Positions 31,288 to 32,529 of a DNA stretch of 32,529 nucleotides are shown piece after piece (position 1 is the first letter of the stretch; each line of letters opens with the position of its first letter). This DNA comes from Thiotrichales bacterium. Lineage in GTDB: Bacteria; Pseudomonadota; Gammaproteobacteria; Francisellales; CACEW01. The notes beneath the pieces are model-generated. The model worked only from the letters and a program-made list of their open reading frames with translations, did not search any database and was not told where the DNA came from. The DNA lies in NCBI GenBank assembly GCA_947478175.1, contig CANJUQ010000020.1, positions 1 to 32,529 of the forward strand, in the 5' to 3' direction. A program made the translations under genes and the position numbers.

Positions 31288-31360
31288 AACGCGATATTTT
31301 AAACTGGGTCATGCGTTCTTATGTTTAATGTTGAAAATGGCTCAAAACGCGTTATTTTAA
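31288..31360. repeat. Imperfect direct repeat upstream of the integrase (possible arm or core sites)
   Basis: AACGCGATATTTTAA (31288-31302) and AACGCGTTATTTTAA (31346-31360) differ at one position. The second copy overlaps the stop codon of the neighbouring gene. Copies are 58 bp apart start to start. CpG-containing repeats are unusual in this A+T-rich region. Confidence 0.5.
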
Positions 31361-32031
31361 GTCGGTTGCTTTTGTGTATTTAAATAAGTACCTATATTTA
31401 ATCCTAGAGGTATGATTTCAGACAGCGCCGACTCCAACGTGCAGCCCCGAGTTTCACAGTAAAGATCCAGCTGCTCCTTAAGTTCTTGCTTGATCCAAGT
31501 CTTCATTTGAACCTCGCCACGCAAACGCCGTTTATCCGCATAACGGGCGGAGACTTCTTGGCTGGAGAGCTTCTTTTCTTTAATGGGTTTACGGCCAGGC
31601 ACAGGGTAATCCATAAAACTACAAAGCCAATTATTGGTCACTTTGAGATTTAAAGAATTAGCCAAGATTTGAACGGCATTTTGGACGACAAGATAAGAAT
31701 CACAAGTGATCTTAAACGCCTTTCTGTAGCTGTGTTGTAGTCGTATCGCACAAGCTAATATCACGGCAGAAAAGTTAAGATCTTCACCTTCTATTTGCAA
31801 GTCATTGAGCAGACTTAAATCATAAGAAAAAGTAATCGTTTTAAACGCATGATTAGCCTGGATGTCCAAGACATAAGAGCGGTCTTCGGCGAGTGAAATT
31901 TGGACATTAGAGCCAGCATCTAAGCATGAGAAAATCTTCGTTAGATCCCCTTTTACAAAGTTCCAGGACTTCTTTGTTTTAGAAATATCTAAAGCAAAAT
32001 CATGGGCTAAATGGACTGAAAATATGGCCAT
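31357..32031 (-). CDS. Unknown protein with RHH-like C-terminus
   Basis: 224 residues, no membrane segment. The N-terminal 130 residues alternate strands and short helices (VHLAHDFALDISKTKKSWNF; NVQISLAEDRSYVLDIQANH) without a recognised motif. From about residue 165 a basic stretch (KRRLRGEVQMKTWIKQELKE) leads into QLDLYCETRGCTLESALSEI, which has the strand-helix-helix rhythm of an RHH DNA-binding domain. GAGATGAT immediately precedes the ATG. It lies upstream of the integrase on the same strand, 163 bp apart, and could be an element-specific regulator or recombination accessory (inference). No family name is offered. Confidence 0.55.
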   Translation of the reverse strand: MAIFSVHLAHDFALDISKTKKSWNFVKGDLTKIFSCLDAGSNVQISLAEDRSYVLDIQANHAFKTITFSYDLSLLNDLQIEGEDLNFSAVILACAIRLQHSYRKAFKITCDSYLVVQNAVQILANSLNLKVTNNWLCSFMDYPVPGRKPIKEKKLSSQEVSARYADKRRLRGEVQMKTWIKQELKEQLDLYCETRGCTLESALSEIIPLGLNIGTYLNTQKQPT

Positions 32032-32388
32032 ATCATCTCAAAAATTTATACAAACATAGGTACTCAGTATTTTAGAGATAAATTAAAATTTAGGAAGCGA
32101 AAAATCATAAAATTGTCAGGGTCAGAATTTTTTAAGATTAGCTTTAAGAGGGGTTTTCATGGCGAAATCAATTAAAAAATCTCATTATGGGGCCTCTTGA
32201 AGACCTTGGTAATCAAGGGTTTTTTGGATTAGTTGACCTTTTTGAGGGGATGGGCAAAGAAGCCACTTTTTAAGCCAAGCGTACAATTTTTTCCGTTTCG
32301 TGAGTTGAGCCACATTTCCTTAGCGGTTGTTTTCGTACCATTGGACCTCAAACCCCTGTTTTGCCGTAAATTCTGCCACAGATGTGCC
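32032..32388. other. Intergenic region before the group II intron
   Basis: About 357 bp with no convincing gene. Short open stretches exist: a plus-strand frame giving LEDLGNQGFFGLVDLFEGMG ends at a stop near 32270, and a minus-strand frame entering from the intron junction at 32388 (SVAEFTAKQGFEVQWYENNR) ends at 32320. The latter may be the 3' tail of a gene split by the intron. The promoter for the upstream minus-strand gene should lie at 32040-32100, where a 9-bp palindrome TACTCAGTA sits. Confidence 0.4.
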
Positions 32389-32529
32389 GTGCGCTGGGAA
32401 AAGCTGCGCGGATCTTGCAGGTGAAAGTCCTGCTGCCAAAGATGAAGCCAACATCATGGCATAGCGAGTCTTGCGTGCCCCGAGGTAACAAAGGGAACGA
32501 AGCGTAGACAGCGAAACAATCGAGCCGAA
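32389..32529 (+). mobile_element. Group II intron, 5' end (truncated by window)
   Basis: The sequence from GTGCG (32389) has features of bacterial group II introns: the GUGYG 5' splice consensus, CAGGTGAAAGTCCTG (the conserved domain I epsilon-prime region) and a downstream GGGAACGAAGCGTAGACAGC segment typical of domain I. Secondary-structure-rich, G+C-richer sequence begins abruptly at this point. The intron-encoded reverse transcriptase/maturase and the 3' end would lie beyond the window. The intron is on the plus strand; the exact junction could be a few bases away. Confidence 0.72.

Noticed and set aside
32233..32424. 63-codon plus-strand open frame crossing the intron junction
   Set aside because: No ribosome site, rich in unusual residues for this genome, and it runs into the group II intron structure; treated as chance.
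1..32529. CRISPR array
   Set aside because: No series of regularly spaced identical repeats was seen anywhere in the window.

Overview
The window reads as part of a large conjugative plasmid or integrative conjugative element from a low-GC gammaproteobacterium. A Legionellales/Coxiellaceae-like host would fit the A+T-rich codon use, the gene families and the style of the transfer genes, but no rRNA, tRNA or housekeeping gene is present to confirm it. No replication gene and no type IV secretion genes (trb, virB, coupling protein) are visible, so the element must extend beyond both ends.

Layout. (1) 3-1252: the end of an AbiEi-type antitoxin and a complete AbiEii-type nucleotidyltransferase toxin. 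(2) 1249-10072: DNA-processing genes for conjugation. These are traB (minus), traF (plus), a small coiled-coil TraD-like gene (minus), an intergenic region with inverted repeats that probably holds oriT, a ribbon-helix-helix relaxosome/regulator gene, and a giant 2045-residue MobF relaxase-helicase with a fused TOPRIM primase-like tail. (3) 10198-20881: a run of small enzyme genes, many from families known for drug resistance or detoxification: FosA-like, AlaX-like tRNA editing, GNAT, class-C-like serine hydrolase, Bcr/CflA-type MFS pump, CN-hydrolase, SnoaL-like, alpha/beta hydrolase, APH-like kinase, ANT(3'')/AadA-like adenylyltransferase, MarR + SRPBCC pair, MepB. No transposase, integrase or recognisable attC site punctuates them. 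(4) 21142-25856: a four-gene same-strand cluster (alpha-helical solenoid protein, duplicated KOW/SH3-like protein, acidic small protein, 769-residue 2OG-Fe(II) oxygenase) of unknown joint function. This is the best candidate for an undescribed system. (5) 25870-28260: a TOTE-type primase-helicase on the opposite strand, converging on the cluster. (6) 28406-30167: a toxin-antitoxin zone with an orphan antitoxin-like gene, a PIN/RHH pair and a BrnT/BrnA pair. (7) 30162-31193: a tyrosine recombinase, with a near-identical 15-bp direct repeat upstream, then a protein with an RHH-like C-terminus. (8) From about 32389 to the end: the 5' end of a group II intron, whose reverse transcriptase would lie outside the window.

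How the genes work together: the relaxase, RHH protein, TraF, TraB and the oriT candidate form a transfer-initiation module. AbiE, PIN/RHH and BrnT/BrnA are stability or defence modules typical of such elements. TOTE and possibly the oxygenase cluster look like conflict/defence cargo, and the resistance-type genes are metabolic cargo. Several short palindromes lie exactly over promoter elements upstream of DNA-binding proteins (RHH/relaxase, MarR/SRPBCC, BrnT/BrnA), which suggests local autoregulation of each module.
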